Source of the DNA: an uncultured Trueperaceae bacterium
Lineage (GTDB): Bacteria; Deinococcota; Deinococci; Deinococcales; Trueperaceae
Assembly: GCA_937873495.1 (NCBI GenBank)
Contig: CALMXZ010000011.1
Span: 408,808-472,807 of the forward strand
DNA length: 64,000 nucleotides
Direction: 5' to 3'
Below are positions 56,334 through 64,000 of the stretch, one piece after another; positions within the stretch are counted from its first letter, which is position 1, and every line of letters starts with the position of its first letter. Made by a program: the position numbers and the translations under genes. The notes below the pieces were generated by a model, which saw nothing but the letters and a program-made list of their open reading frames with translations, made no database searches and was not told where the DNA came from.

Positions 56334-58382
56334 TCAGGACGCGCGGGCCTGCTTCGCGTCGGCCAAGACCTTCTCGGCGACCTGCGCCGGGACCGCCTCG
56401 TAGCGGTCGATCTTCAGCGAGTAGGCGCCGCGACCACCCGTCATGCTGCGGAGGTCGGCGGAGTAGGCCTGGATCTCGGCGAGCGGCACGTGCGCGCTGA
56501 CCACGCTGACCGAGCCCTCGCTGTCCACTCCGAGGATGCGCCCGCGCCGCGTGTTCAGGTCGGAGATGACGTCGCCCGTGAAGCGATCGGGAACGCGCAC
56601 CTTGAGGAGGACGAGGGGCTCGAGCAGGATCGGCTTCGCCTGCACCAGCGCCTCGTGCACGGCCTGGGTGGCGGCGAACTGGAAGGCGATGTCCTTCGAG
56701 TCGACCGGGTGGTCCTTGCCGTCGTAGACGCTAACCTTGACGTCCTGAAGCGGGAAGCCGCCCAGCACGCCGGACTCCATGCCGGCGCGGGCGCCCTTCT
56801 CGCAGCTCGTCTGGAACTGCGTCGGGATGGTGCCGCCGACGACCTTCCACTCGAACTCGAACCCGCCGCCGCGCGGCAGGGGTTCCACGGTCAAGGCCAC
56901 CTCGGCGAACTGCCCGGCGCCGCCCGACTGCTTCTTGTGCCGGTAGCGGGCGTCGCCCTTGCCCTGGATCGTCTCCCGGTACGCGATGGCGGGCAGGCGC
57001 GTCTCGACCTCGACGCCGAAGCGGTCCTTGAGGGCCGCCACCGCGATCTCGAGGTGCACGTGGCCCATGCCCCAGAGCACCGTCTCCTTGGTGTCAGGGT
57101 TGCGCTCCAGCTTGAGCGTCGGGTCGGCGTCGAGGACCTTGGCGAGCGCGTCGCCGAGCTTGTCCTCGTCGGGCCGCGCCTTCGGGAACAGCGCCAACGC
57201 CATCACGGGCGACGGCAGGCGGATGGGCGCCAGGACGAACTCGGCGCCGGGCGCCGTGAGCGTGTCGCCCGTGCGCACCTCATCGGCCTTCGTCAACGCG
57301 CCGATCATGCCGGCCGAGAGCTGCTTGACCTCCGTCAGGTCCTTGCCGCGGGGGACGAAGACGTGCGAGGTGCGCAGGTCGGCGCCGCTGGAGGCGTCGC
57401 GTAGTGGCTCACCCGCGTTGAGGGTGCCGGACAGCACGCGCATGAACGACACCTTGCCGAGGTACGGGTCGACGACCGTCTTGAAGACGCGCGCGCTGAA
57501 CGGCTGGCCGTCGCCGAGGATGGGCGGCTCACCCGACTCGACCGGCAGCGGGCCGTGGTCGTGCACGTGCCGCACGCCTCTGGTTAGGAAGTCGAGCAGG
57601 AGGCTGATGCCCATGACCTTCGTGGCCGAGGTGAGGAGGACGGGCGTCAGCTCGTGCCGCACGACGGCCGCGTAGAAGGCCGCGAGCAGGGCGTCCTGGT
57701 CGATCTCGGCCTCCTCCAGGTACTGCATCATCAGCTCGTCGTCCGTCTCGACGACGGCCTCGACGAGCCGGTCGCGGTACTCGCGGGCCAGCCCCTCGAC
57801 CTCCGCCGGGAGCGGCACCTCAACAGGCGTCGTGCCGTCCGGCCACTCGTACGCCCGCATGGTCAGGAGGTCGACGATGCCCTTGAACTCCTCCGCCTGG
57901 CCGATCGGGATCTGGATGGCCGCGATGTTGCCGGGCAACGTGGCCTCGATGTCGGCCATCGTTCGGAAGAAGTCGGCGTTCTCGCGGTCCATCTTGTTGA
58001 TGACGACCATGGTGGAGAGCTCGCGCTCGAGGCTCGACGTCCAGACGCGTTCGGTGCCGACGGCCACGCCGGACACGGCCGAGACGAGGATGACGGCCGC
58101 GTCGGCGGCGGCCTGGGCGCCGCGGATCTCGCTCACGAAGTCAGCGTAGCCGGGGGTATCGATGACGTTGAACTCCTCCCCCTTCCACGTGAAGGGGTGG
58201 ATCGTCGAGTAAATGGAGATCTTGCGGCGTTTCTCCTCGGCCGTGACGTCCGAGACGCTCGTGCCGTCCTCCACCTTCCCGAGCGTCTGGATGGCGCCGG
58301 CGCGGAACAGGATGGCCTCGACGAGCGACGACTTACCCGCGCCGCTGTGCGACAAGACAGCCACGTTGCGGATCTGGGACAT
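56334..58382 (-). CDS. Elongation factor G-like GTPase (EF-G paralogue)
   Basis: A translational GTPase of 682 residues with EF-G domains G, II, III, IV and V in order. The nucleotide motifs are SHSGAGKSS (G1), DTPGYADFV (G3) and NKMDREN (G4). G1 differs from canonical EF-G (GHIDAGKTT), so it is a divergent paralogue and not the main fusA. Relatives include EF-G2 and ribosome-protection-type proteins. GGGAG lies six bases before the ATG. No str operon (rpsL, rpsG, tuf) is adjacent, as expected for a paralogue. Confidence 0.92.
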   Translation of the reverse strand: MSQIRNVAVLSHSGAGKSSLVEAILFRAGAIQTLGKVEDGTSVSDVTAEEKRRKISIYSTIHPFTWKGEEFNVIDTPGYADFVSEIRGAQAAADAAVILVSAVSGVAVGTERVWTSSLERELSTMVVINKMDRENADFFRTMADIEATLPGNIAAIQIPIGQAEEFKGIVDLLTMRAYEWPDGTTPVEVPLPAEVEGLAREYRDRLVEAVVETDDELMMQYLEEAEIDQDALLAAFYAAVVRHELTPVLLTSATKVMGISLLLDFLTRGVRHVHDHGPLPVESGEPPILGDGQPFSARVFKTVVDPYLGKVSFMRVLSGTLNAGEPLRDASSGADLRTSHVFVPRGKDLTEVKQLSAGMIGALTKADEVRTGDTLTAPGAEFVLAPIRLPSPVMALALFPKARPDEDKLGDALAKVLDADPTLKLERNPDTKETVLWGMGHVHLEIAVAALKDRFGVEVETRLPAIAYRETIQGKGDARYRHKKQSGGAGQFAEVALTVEPLPRGGGFEFEWKVVGGTIPTQFQTSCEKGARAGMESGVLGGFPLQDVKVSVYDGKDHPVDSKDIAFQFAATQAVHEALVQAKPILLEPLVLLKVRVPDRFTGDVISDLNTRRGRILGVDSEGSVSVVSAHVPLAEIQAYSADLRSMTGGRGAYSLKIDRYEAVPAQVAEKVLADAKQARAS

Positions 58383-58502
58383 CTTGAGCTCCCTTTCCTG
58401 TTGCAGCGGCTTGGGGCCGCGTGGTTCCAGCGAAGGCTTTGGCCCGTCGTTCACGAGTCTAGCAGGTGAGCCAAGCCGCGGCGGCAGCGCTTCGGGCGCG
58501 GT

Positions 58503-58508
58503 TACACT
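58503..58508 (+). promoter_or_regulatory. -10 box (TACACT) of the CYTH gene
   Basis: TACACT ends 5 nt before the GTG at 58514; leaderless arrangement. Confidence 0.5.
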
Positions 58509-58513
58509 CGAGC

Positions 58514-59212
58514 GTGGCGGTCGAGCTCGAGCTCAAGTACTCCTCGCCGGACGGCGCGGTGCCGGAACCGGCCGAGTTGGCCGCGGCGTTCGGTCCGCTG
58601 CGGCTCGAGGCGCGCCCGCTCGGAACGAGGCGGCACCTCGACGTCTACTTCGACGACCCGACGCTCGCCCTCGAGCGACGCGGGCTCGCCCTGCGCGTGC
58701 GCACCTCGCGCGGTGCGGCCGTCGCAACGGTGAAGGGCCGCGGCGACGCCGTCAATGGGGTGTTCGAGCGCGAGGAGCTGGAGGCGCCGTTGCCAACGCC
58801 ATGGCCGCCCGACCCGGCGGCGGGGCCCTTACCCGCGCCCGCCTGGCCACCCACCATCGCCGCGCGCCTTGCCGGCCTCGTCGCGCCGTCCGCCCTCGAG
58901 GCGCGCCTCGAGATCGAGACGACCCGCGTCGCCTTCGCCCTCGAGCGCGGCGGTGCGCCCGCCGACGGCGGCGCCCTGGTCGCGGAACTGGCCTTCGACG
59001 AGGTCGCGTGTCGGCCGCCGCGCGGGCGCGGCGACCGGGTCCTGATCGACGCCGCGCTGTTCTCCGAGGTCGAGATCGAGGCGAGAGGCGCCACCACCCG
59101 CGCTACCCTCCTGGCCATCGGCGAGGCCCTTGAACGCCTCCTACCGCTCGTGGCCGGTAGCGCGAGCAAGCTGGAGCGGGCCGCCAGCCTGCTCGCGCCC
59201 TTCATCGAGTGA
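58514..59212 (+). CDS. CYTH-domain phosphohydrolase/adenylate-binding protein
   Basis: A tunnel-fold protein of 232 residues. The N-terminus VELELKYSS carries the ExExK motif that defines CYTH (triphosphate tunnel metalloenzyme) proteins, which act on inorganic triphosphate, thiamine triphosphate or ATP. Alternating charged strands follow (RRHLDVYFDD, ALRVRT, VATVKGRG, ARLEIETTR). No CHAD domain is attached. GTG 58514 is 5 nt after TACACT. The frame upstream is open for 16 codons without similarity. The substrate is unknown. Confidence 0.88.
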   Translation: MAVELELKYSSPDGAVPEPAELAAAFGPLRLEARPLGTRRHLDVYFDDPTLALERRGLALRVRTSRGAAVATVKGRGDAVNGVFEREELEAPLPTPWPPDPAAGPLPAPAWPPTIAARLAGLVAPSALEARLEIETTRVAFALERGGAPADGGALVAELAFDEVACRPPRGRGDRVLIDAALFSEVEIEARGATTRATLLAIGEALERLLPLVAGSASKLERAASLLAPFIE

Positions 59213-59272
59213 GAGCCGCCCCGCAGCGAACGCGTTCGTCGGAGTGACCGGCTGCTCGGCAGCCCGGACGGT

Positions 59273-60040
59273 CTACCTCGTCAAGTACCCTCCGTCGACC
59301 GCTACGTAGCTGCCCGTGACGAACGACGCCTTGTCGGACGAGAGGAACGTGACTATCCCGGCGACCTCCTCGGACGTTCCCAGCCTGCCGATCGGGTGCA
59401 TGGCGGCTATGGCGGTCAGGGCTTCGTCGCCGAGGTCCTTGAGCAACGGCGTCGCGATGAAGCCGGGGCCGACCACGTTCACGCGTACCCCGGCCTGCGC
59501 GTACTCCATGGCGGCGTTCTTGCTCAGCCCGACGACCCCGTGCTTGGCGGCGACGTACGCCGGGGCGCCGGCGAAGCCCACCTGACCTAGGATCGACGCC
59601 ACGTTGACGACGGCGCCGCCGCCGGCGGCGAGGATGGCCGGGATCTGGGCCCGCATGCCGTAGAAGACCCCGTTGAGGTTGACGTCGATGACCTTGCGCC
59701 AGCCGGCGACCGAGTAGTCGCCCGTCAGGTTCGACTCGCCGGCGATGCCGGCGTTGTTGCAGGCGACGTGCAGGGCGCCGTAGCGCTCCACAGCGAACCT
59801 GACGAGCGCCTCGGCGGAGTCCGGGTCGGCCGCGTCGGAGTGGAAGTAGCTCGCCGTGCCGCCGGCGGCGGCGATGCCGGCCACCACGGCCACGCCTGCC
59901 GCGTCGTTGACGTCGGACACGACGACGGCAGCGCCCTCGCGCGCGTAATCCTCGGCGATGGCCTTGCCGATGCCGGAGCCGGCGCCCGTCACGACCGCCA
60001 CCTTGCCTGCGAGAAGCCCTGATCCTGTGGCGCTGCTCAT
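59273..60040 (-). CDS. Short-chain dehydrogenase/reductase (SDR)
   Basis: A classical SDR of 255 residues. The cofactor motif [12 protein letters not shown] is near the start, NNAG follows at about residue 93, and the catalytic S-Y-K set is in NVASILG and YVAAKHG. Asp at the end of the second strand (VSDVND) suggests NAD+ preference. The substrate is unknown; 3-hydroxyacyl or polyol oxidation are typical. AAGGAGG lies six bases before the ATG. Divergent from glyA. Confidence 0.92.
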   Translation of the reverse strand: MSSATGSGLLAGKVAVVTGAGSGIGKAIAEDYAREGAAVVVSDVNDAAGVAVVAGIAAAGGTASYFHSDAADPDSAEALVRFAVERYGALHVACNNAGIAGESNLTGDYSVAGWRKVIDVNLNGVFYGMRAQIPAILAAGGGAVVNVASILGQVGFAGAPAYVAAKHGVVGLSKNAAMEYAQAGVRVNVVGPGFIATPLLKDLGDEALTAIAAMHPIGRLGTSEEVAGIVTFLSSDKASFVTGSYVAVDGGYLTR

Positions 60041-60131
60041 GTTCGACCTCCTTGCGAGCGGACGCGCCCGTAAGGAGCGCCCCGTCAAGTTCAGGATTTC
60101 ACAAGCTCCCGCGCGCCGCCGGGACGCGAGA

Positions 60132-60161
60132 CCCGCGCCGCGGCCGCCACGGCGGCGCGGG
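60132..60161. other. Inverted repeat in the SDR-glyA divergent gap
   Basis: A perfect 10-bp stem (60132-60141 with 60152-60161), loop 10 nt, about 70 nt upstream of the glyA -10. It could be an operator or simply GC-rich dyad sequence. Confidence 0.35.
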
Positions 60162-60232
60162 CCGGGCCGATCGGCGCGGCCGAGTTCACATTCGCCCCCT
60201 CGCCGCGGTGTGGGGCCCGGGACCCCGGCGGC

Positions 60233-60238
60233 TATACT
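60233..60238 (+). promoter_or_regulatory. -10 box (TATACT) of glyA
   Basis: TATACT ends 7 nt before the ATG at 60246. No -35 match is seen 17 nt upstream. Leaderless arrangement. Confidence 0.6.
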
Positions 60239-60245
60239 TGCGGCC

Positions 60246-61481
60246 ATGACGCGAAGCGCACACGTTCCCGTCCGCGACGAGCGGACCTTCGAGCTGATCG
60301 GGGCGGAGTACGCCCGCCAAGCGGGCGGTCTCGAGCTCATCGCCTCAGAGAATTTCGTCTCCAAGCAGGTCATGGAGGCCGTCGGCTCGGTGCTGACGAA
60401 CAAGTACGCCGAAGGCTACCCGGGCAAGCGGTACTACGGCGGCTGCGAGGTCGTCGACCTGGTCGAGCAGCTCGCCATAGACCGCGCCAAGGAGCTGTTC
60501 GGCGCCGCCTGGGCGAACGTGCAGCCCCACTCCGGCTCGAACGCCAACTTCGCCGCCTACTACGCCCTGCTCGAACCGGGCGACAAGGTCCTCGGCATGG
60601 ACCTGGCGCACGGTGGCCACCTGACGCACGGCTCGCCCGTCAACTTCTCCGGCCGCTCGTACGAGGTCGTCGGCTACCCGGTCGACCGCCGCACGGAGCG
60701 GATCGACTACGACGCCCTCAGGCGCCTCGCCCTCGAGCACCGCCCGAAGATGATCATCGCGGGCGCGAGCGCCTACAGCCGCTTCATCGACTTCGCCGCC
60801 TTCCGGGCGGTGGCCGACGAGGTCGGCGCCATCCTGATGGCCGACGTCGCCCACATCGCCGGTCCCATCGCGGCCGGCCTCCACCCGCACCCGCTGCCAC
60901 ACGCCCACGTCGTGACGACCACGACCCACAAGACGCTCCGCGGGCCGCGCGGGGGCCTCATCTTCGGCAACGACGAGGAGATCGCCAAGAAGATCGACCG
61001 CGTCATCTTCCCCGGCATCCAGGGCGGGCCGCTGGAGCACGTCGTCGCCGGTAAGGCCGTGGCGTTCTTCGAGGCCCTCCAACCCTCGTTCCGCGACTAC
61101 CAGGCCCTCATCCTCGCGAACGCCATCGAGCTGGCGGCGCGCCTCGGCGAGCGCGGCTACCGCATCGTGTCCGGCGGGACCGACAACCATCTCTTCGTCG
61201 TCGACCTCCAGGGCACGGGCATCAACGGCAACACGGCCAGCAAGCGCCTCGACAAGGTCGGGATCACGGTGAGCAAGAGCATGGTGCCGTTCGACCCTGA
61301 GAAGCCCTGGATCACGTCCGGCATCCGGATCGGCACGCCGGCCGTCACGACACGCGGCTTCGCCGTCGCCGAGATGGCGACGGTGGCCGACCTGATCGAT
61401 AGGGGCCTCAAGGGCGAGGAGCCGGAGCGCGTCGCGGCCGAGGTCGCCGCCTTGGCCGAGCGCCACCCGATGCCGGGCTGA
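60246..61481 (+). CDS. glyA: Serine hydroxymethyltransferase
   Basis: A PLP enzyme that interconverts serine and glycine and supplies one-carbon units on tetrahydrofolate. The PLP lysine lies in [27 protein letters not shown] and [13 protein letters not shown] are conserved family blocks. Length is 411. ATG 60246 is 7 nt after TATACT; the open frame upstream overlaps the SDR gene and is rejected. Tandem hairpins follow the stop. Confidence 0.97.
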   Translation: MTRSAHVPVRDERTFELIGAEYARQAGGLELIASENFVSKQVMEAVGSVLTNKYAEGYPGKRYYGGCEVVDLVEQLAIDRAKELFGAAWANVQPHSGSNANFAAYYALLEPGDKVLGMDLAHGGHLTHGSPVNFSGRSYEVVGYPVDRRTERIDYDALRRLALEHRPKMIIAGASAYSRFIDFAAFRAVADEVGAILMADVAHIAGPIAAGLHPHPLPHAHVVTTTTHKTLRGPRGGLIFGNDEEIAKKIDRVIFPGIQGGPLEHVVAGKAVAFFEALQPSFRDYQALILANAIELAARLGERGYRIVSGGTDNHLFVVDLQGTGINGNTASKRLDKVGITVSKSMVPFDPEKPWITSGIRIGTPAVTTRGFAVAEMATVADLIDRGLKGEEPERVAAEVAALAERHPMPG

Positions 61482-61532
61482 GCTGCATAAGGTCGACCCA
61501 CCCAGCAGCGCTTACGACCTGAAGGCCTTAAC

Positions 61533-61561
61533 CGGGCGCGCCGGAAAAGACGGCGCGCCCG
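61533..61561 (+). terminator. First terminator hairpin after glyA
   Basis: A perfect 11-bp stem (61533-61543 with 61551-61561) with a purine loop (GAAAAGA). Its arms share GGCGCGCC with the second hairpin. Confidence 0.6.
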
Positions 61562-61568
61562 AACGAAG

Positions 61569-61604
61569 GGCGCGCCCCTCATCCAAGGGGCGCGCCAAGT
61601 CTTT
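61569..61604 (+). terminator. Second terminator hairpin after glyA
   Basis: A perfect 11-bp stem (61569-61579 with 61586-61596), 6-nt loop, followed by AAGTCTTT. The same arm core as the first hairpin allows alternative pairing between them. Confidence 0.65.
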
Positions 61605-61629
61605 GGGACCGCAAAGTCTTTCGGGCCGC

Positions 61630-63267
61630 TCAGCGGCGCTGCCGCAACCGCTCCAGGCTCTCGTGCAGGCTGATGCGCATGCGCTCGACGGCCTTGGCGA
61701 TCTGACCGAGTTCGTCGTCGCGCTTCAACTCCACGGGCTGCTCGAGGTCGCCATGGCTGATCCTGTCGGTGGCGACGAGCAGGTAGCGGATGGAGTCGCG
61801 CAGCCCGCGCGTCAGCGACAGCGCCGCCAACACTCCGAACAGCACGGGCACGAGGCCGACGAGCAGCGCGGTGAGGAGCGCCGCGCCGGCGAGGCGCATG
61901 GAATCCGGGCGCGCGCCGGCCACGACGGCGCCGCCAGCCGCGCCGAGACGCCTGACCTGCGCGCCGGCCACGACGTCGCTCTCGCTGTCGAGACCCACGA
62001 GCGCCAGAAGGCTTCGACCGCTGGCCGCGAGGTTGGAGAGCCAGTCGGTGCCAAGGTCACGCGCCGGCGCAGCGCTGCCGTCGAGCAGGCCGCGCGCCAT
62101 GGTGAGGGCGGCGTCGAGCACGTCGGGGGGGAACGCCTCGGTGCCTTCGGAGCCGCCGTACCAGGCGAGCACCGGCGTCTGGTCGGCGTCGACCAGCAGC
62201 AGGTAGTCGACGCCCCAGCCCGGCGCCCTGGCGCCGGCCGCTTGGACCACGCCGAGCTCGACCCTAAGGATGGGCGCGGAGAGCGGCAGCCCACCCGACA
62301 GCCCCTCGACAGTGGCCGCGACGGCGTCGACGACGCCCGACACGCGCTTCTGCTCCGAGTTCCTGAGGATGGGCAGGACCGTGATGCCGACGGTCAGCAG
62401 CGTGACGAGGAGGGTGACGATGCCAGGCAGGGTGGCGGCGCTGGCCACGCCGCGCCGGAGGGCGCCCCGCTCGAGCGCCGGCGGTTCGCGCACCAGGGTC
62501 GTCCTGAGCGGGTCGCGGGGCGGGGTGGTCGTCGTGTGCCCCGGCGCCGGCGTGGCATGGAACCTGTCCGACTCCCGCCGCTCGGCACTCGACCTGGTGT
62601 CGGCCTCGGCGCCCCTGTCGGTCGCCCGGCCGGAGGCGGTCGTCCGCCCTGAGGCAGTGGTCCGCCCTGAGGCAGTGGTCTGCCCTGTGGCAGTGGCGCG
62701 CACGGAGCTCGCGGTGACGGCAGGGTCGGCGGCAGGGTCGGTGGCCCGCCCGGCGGCCGGCTCCTGGTCGCCGGCTTCGCGGCCGACGTCCTGCCGATCG
62801 GCCGTGCGCCACGCCCGCCCTTCGCCGCTGGCCGACACGCCCTCGCCGGCCGAGACGCCGCCGGTCGACGACATACCGCCGGCCTGCTCGACGCTCCTCC
62901 CGGCCCGCCCCTCGGGCGGCGCGTAAGCGGACACGTCCGACTCGGTCCTGTCGAGGACGGCGGTGGACGACGGGTCGGCGGCCGTGCCCGGCGTGGCGGC
63001 GCCGGCGGAGGCCGCGTCGGCCGAGAAGGCCGCGATCGGGCCGTCCGGGCTCTCCTCGCGCACCTCGACCAGCAGGCCGGCGGCCCGCATGATGTTCTGA
63101 ACCGTCCGCGCCTCGCGCTCCGGCACGGCGCGCGTGACCGGCCCTGGCACCCGGGCCAGGAGCTTCTCCGCCTTGTCAGTCGGGATGCGGAACCCGGAAG
63201 CGACCTTGTCCGCCGCACCCCGCATGTCGGCCGGCAGCGGTTCTCTGACGAGCACCACGTACTTCAT
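61630..63267 (-). CDS. Membrane HAMP-domain protein with L7/L12-like N-terminus
   Basis: A 545-residue protein. Residues 1-72 follow the pattern of the ribosomal L7/L12 C-terminal domain (VVLV, then AEKLLARVPGPV, AAGLLVEVREE). A Thr/Ser/Ala-rich linker (about 90-275) includes repeats of TASGRT. A membrane helix (about 290-308) leads to an extracytoplasmic sensor-like domain (about 310-460), a second helix (about 463-485) and a HAMP domain. The protein ends there, with no methyl-accepting, kinase or cyclase output. AAGGAGG precedes the ATG, which overlaps the DUF4388 stop (ATGA). Probably a signalling partner of another protein. Confidence 0.75.
   Translation of the reverse strand: MKYVVLVREPLPADMRGAADKVASGFRIPTDKAEKLLARVPGPVTRAVPEREARTVQNIMRAAGLLVEVREESPDGPIAAFSADAASAGAATPGTAADPSSTAVLDRTESDVSAYAPPEGRAGRSVEQAGGMSSTGGVSAGEGVSASGEGRAWRTADRQDVGREAGDQEPAAGRATDPAADPAVTASSVRATATGQTTASGRTTASGRTTASGRATDRGAEADTRSSAERRESDRFHATPAPGHTTTTPPRDPLRTTLVREPPALERGALRRGVASAATLPGIVTLLVTLLTVGITVLPILRNSEQKRVSGVVDAVAATVEGLSGGLPLSAPILRVELGVVQAAGARAPGWGVDYLLLVDADQTPVLAWYGGSEGTEAFPPDVLDAALTMARGLLDGSAAPARDLGTDWLSNLAASGRSLLALVGLDSESDVVAGAQVRRLGAAGGAVVAGARPDSMRLAGAALLTALLVGLVPVLFGVLAALSLTRGLRDSIRYLLVATDRISHGDLEQPVELKRDDELGQIAKAVERMRISLHESLERLRQRR
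62643..62696. repeat. Three tandem 18-bp units in the HAMP gene linker
   Basis: Units at 62643-62660 and 62661-62678 are identical; the third at 62679-62696 differs at two bases. They encode the TASGRT repeats of the linker. Confidence 0.9.
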
Positions 63268-64000
63268 GGCTTCCTCCTTGGCCGGGTGGCGGAGCCGTCG
63301 CGATCGGGGCCTCCGCGGCCGCCGCCCTTGCGGGGGGCATCCTCTTCGCTTCGTGAGCCGCGCGCCTGCTGGTCGAGCGAGAAGAGCCGGCGCAGCTCGG
63401 CGACGCGGCGCGAGAACTCGGCGCGGCGCTCGCTCGAATGGATGGCGCGCCCGACCTCTTCCAGGAACTCACCCACGCCGCTGACCGGCAACGTGTCCGG
63501 GCTCACCCCCAGGTCCATCAGCGCGTCCTCCACCACTATGCTACCGACCGGCCCCATGAGGTCGACCGTCTCCCTGGCCACCTCCCTGACGAACCGCGGG
63601 TCCGCGACGGCCAGGGTGGCGAACTCGGCGAGGCCCTCGTCGAGCAGCTCCTGCGCCGCGGCCACGGTCTCCTCGACCGGCTTCCCGATGGTGACGGCCA
63701 ACTGCCGCAAGCTGCCAACCCCGTCGATGGTGCGCCATAGCTGGAGGGCGGCGAGGGTCAGCATGACGGACTCCTCGCGCCCCCGGCTCTCGGCCACGCG
63801 CAAGACCGTGTCGGCAGCGGCGCTCGGGCCGCCGGCAGCCTCGCCCGTGTCGACCAGGTGGGACGCCTCGAGCAGGAGCGTGTCGGCGTTGCGGCTCATG
63901 GACTTGCGCTTGGGCGTCTCACCGGGGCGGAACGCGAAGCGCCCCTCGCGCCACTCGAGCATGGCGGCCATGGCGGCCACGTCGTACAGGGGTCGGGCCT
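63264..64000 (-). CDS. DUF4388-type protein, C-terminal part (runs off window)
   Basis: The frame has no stop between 64000 and the in-frame GTG at 63980, so the gene begins beyond the window. The first visible residues (LYDVAAMAAMLEWREGRFAF) match the end of a DUF4388/PATAN domain, often found in motility and signalling proteins. A helical winged-type region (about residues 65-110) and a charged C-terminal tail follow. The stop overlaps the ATG of the HAMP gene, so the two are coupled. The PATAN assignment is by pattern only. Confidence 0.6.
   Translation of the reverse strand, partial: ARPLYDVAAMAAMLEWREGRFAFRPGETPKRKSMSRNADTLLLEASHLVDTGEAAGGPSAAADTVLRVAESRGREESVMLTLAALQLWRTIDGVGSLRQLAVTIGKPVEETVAAAQELLDEGLAEFATLAVADPRFVREVARETVDLMGPVGSIVVEDALMDLGVSPDTLPVSGVGEFLEEVGRAIHSSERRAEFSRRVAELRRLFSLDQQARGSRSEEDAPRKGGGRGGPDRDGSATRPRRKP

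Overview
The window is GC-rich bacterial chromosome, densely coding, with short intergenic gaps and no rRNA, tRNA, CRISPR, prophage or insertion sequence that I can see. The gene set points to the Deinococcota, probably near Truepera. The pointers are a giant NAD-dependent glutamate dehydrogenase, a mreD-PBP2-minC cluster, a collagen-like/SLH surface protein, an EF-G paralogue, and many genes whose -10 box (TANNNT) lies only 5-9 nt before the start codon, the leaderless arrangement known from Deinococcus. The phylum call is inference; no marker gene was aligned.

Layout. 1-2200: 5' end of purA (minus), a class I amidotransferase-like hydrolase, a GAF-type methionine sulfoxide reductase and a VOC protein. 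2340-5040: an aromatic operon (plus) with a Tyr-rich leader peptide, DAHP synthase and prephenate dehydrogenase, then a small ORF of unknown function. 5037-12444 (minus): thiolase, minC, PBP2, mreD and ftsK, i.e. septum placement, elongation and chromosome segregation. 12573-18106: a GAF/GGDEF diguanylate cyclase, an AI-2E-type permease, a degenerate LytM/M23 protein and a THUMP methyltransferase. 18174-21742: two sugar ABC permeases and a binding protein without an ATPase. 21851-28906: hemW, the 1.6-kaa glutamate dehydrogenase and lspA.

28941-34551 (minus) is the rpmH-rnpA-yidD-yidC-jag-prmC run followed by an epimerase fused to a Cys/His cluster. gatA lies just upstream in place of the dnaA usually found there. 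36376-41229: PP2C phosphatase, ridA and the sdhCDAB succinate dehydrogenase operon. 41371-46678: HAD phosphatase, folE, alanyl-tRNA editing protein, dps, a BFN-type nuclease and gatB. 46768-54122: surface and envelope genes (collagen-like/SLH protein, TPR protein with a Thr-Pro linker, ugd, a TolC-like protein), then NYN and GNAT proteins. 54204-61481: metK, a porphobilinogen-deaminase-like pseudoenzyme, an EF-G-like GTPase, a CYTH protein, an SDR and glyA. 61630-64000 (minus): a HAMP protein with an L7/L12-like N-terminus and a truncated DUF4388 protein.

Most of the window is housekeeping. The parts most worth a second look are the tyrosine-rich leader before aroF-tyrA, the full-length HemC homologue that has lost its catalytic and cofactor residues, the window-wide leaderless promoter architecture, the LytM protein without zinc ligands, and the DUF4388/L7-L12-like/HAMP operon at the right edge.
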